This document shows positions 50,011-50,643 of a stretch of DNA of 50,643 bases, one piece after another; the first letter of the stretch is position 1, and each line of letters starts with the position of its first letter. Below the pieces are notes generated by a model. The model was given only the letters and a program-made list of their open reading frames with translations, ran no database searches and had not been told where the DNA came from. Source of the stretch: Clostridia bacterium (GTDB lineage: Bacteria > Bacillota > DSM-521 > Neomoorellales > SLTJ01); NCBI GenBank assembly GCA_004347685.1, contig SLTJ01000022.1, positions 1-50,643 of the forward strand, given 5' to 3'. A program made the translations under genes and the position numbers.

Positions 50011-50295
50011 TTAACTTGCGTTTTGCCATAGCTTAAGGCCGTCACGGAAAAAACTCACCGCCTCCCCCCTTCCCTCCAGACAGGCCAGAGCATCGGCCAC
50101 GGCATTCACCGGGGCCATGAGCTGGCCGCATCCGGAGTAACCATAGGCAGAGGCGTATTCACAACTGGCCGTTTCCACGCTTTCAGGGTATTCAGCCCGC
50201 AGTTCGGCCAGGACTTGTTCCAGGGTCCTAGCCCTACCGTCAGAAAGGACATCGGCAATCACGGCGACCATCTCTTCCCGTACTTCCGACAGCAA
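50011..50295 (-). CDS. Short protein of unknown function
   Basis: A 94-residue soluble protein, helix-rich at the N-terminus (SEVREEMVAVIADVLSDGRA), then LEQVLAELRAEYPESVETAS and a Gly-Tyr-Cys region (YASAYGYSGCGQLMAP). TTG start with site GGGGAGGGG. I do not recognise the family. The winged-helix-like pattern of the N-terminal ~70 residues is only suggestive. Confidence 0.6.
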   Translation of the reverse strand: MLSEVREEMVAVIADVLSDGRARTLEQVLAELRAEYPESVETASCEYASAYGYSGCGQLMAPVNAVADALACLEGRGEAVSFFRDGLKLWQNAS

Positions 50296-50376
50296 GTAAA
50301 TCCCCTCCCCTGGGCATTATGCCACTGACCAAACCTGGCGGGAGAGAGCTTTCATGCTCATCGTCCGCGATAATAA

Positions 50377-50643
50377 CTAAGCCCCTATTTCACCGGTATA
50401 GTTTAGATCTGTCCCGCCAAGGTATTTTTGGGGATTATCCCAGGTAATAGCCGTGATTTCGTTTTCTGTCAACCCCATGGCGGAAAGCGTTTGTATACTT
50501 TGCCACAGAGTTTCGGCGGTCGAAGGGAGCAGCCAGTCGGATCCCCACAAGATGCGGTCCAGATGATCCCTGATAAAGCTTATATATCCGTCTCGTAACT
50601 ACTCAGCCCACCAACGTAAAAGTTAGAGATCAGATATCATCAG
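50377..50643 (-). pseudogene. 3' end of an amidohydrolase-type metal-dependent hydrolase (broken, runs off the edge)
   Basis: The minus strand reads FIRDHLDRILWGSDWLLPST, then ENEITAITWDNPQKYLG, matching the C-terminal D-R-I-L-x-G-S-D-W and DNPxxxLG motifs of amidohydrolase family 2 (including aromatic-acid decarboxylase-type members). Upstream the frame has in-frame stops, and another frame reads NFYVGGLSSYETD, which fits the segment expected just before, so a frameshift near 50600 is likely. The N-terminal part lies beyond the window. Confidence 0.65.

Overview
The window looks like chromosome from a strictly anaerobic, probably thermophilic Gram-positive bacterium of the Peptococcaceae/Moorella type. 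This is inferred from gene content and style: strong GGAGG-type ribosome sites, many TTG/GTG starts, a hepS-like gene followed by menG, a CBS-ACT protein, a one-chain SpeD, and many degraded insertion sequences. No rRNA, tRNA or CRISPR array was seen.

Layout. 1-1.9 kb: a sodium:solute symporter with a small two-helix membrane partner, then the decayed start of a TRAP-type binding lipoprotein. 2.3-16.2 kb is a graveyard of mobile DNA: a DruA-like (DUF4338) gene next to a truncated transposase, a multiply frameshifted DUF1670-like pseudogene, an IS1634-type transposase with an in-frame stop, two further broken DDE transposases, an IS110-type transposase split at a run of seven A, an Rpn-family nuclease gene, and a priA gene cut off at its 3' end. 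A glycyl-radical-enzyme activase without its enzyme sits inside this zone. 16.3-17.3 kb: an HD-domain protein and a 46-residue protein on the minus strand.

17.6-32.1 kb is the centre of interest. All genes are on the plus strand and together resemble an anaerobic phenol-type aromatic carboxylation pathway. There are two subunits like phenylphosphate synthase (PpsB-like ATP-grasp and PpsA-like phospho-histidine parts of PEP synthase, without the PEP-binding barrel), three intact UbiD-family (de)carboxylases and one UbiD remnant, two tandem KdsC-like HAD proteins with an altered DxH motif, an 82-residue protein in the position of PpcC, an AMP-forming aryl-CoA ligase, a UbiX prenyltransferase that would supply prenylated FMN, an FmdB-like zinc ribbon, and a tungsten/molybdenum aldehyde:ferredoxin oxidoreductase with its ferredoxin and a MoaD-like protein. 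The inferred flow is phenol (or a relative) to phenylphosphate, to 4-hydroxybenzoate, to the CoA ester. Remnants of a second UbiD and a second AOR-ferredoxin junction show that parts of the cluster were duplicated and then lost.

32.3-50.6 kb is ordinary chromosome: a GT4 glycosyltransferase and a large membrane protein with an alkaline-phosphatase-like ectodomain, speD with a clear promoter and terminator, hepS-like and menG (menaquinone), an MBL-fold hydrolase, galU, a GCS2-type carboxylate-amine ligase, an O-antigen-ligase/TPR protein, a four-gene succinate dehydrogenase/fumarate reductase operon in A-C-D-B order, an SDR oxidoreductase, a CBS-ACT protein, a short unknown protein, and the broken 3' end of an amidohydrolase at the right edge.
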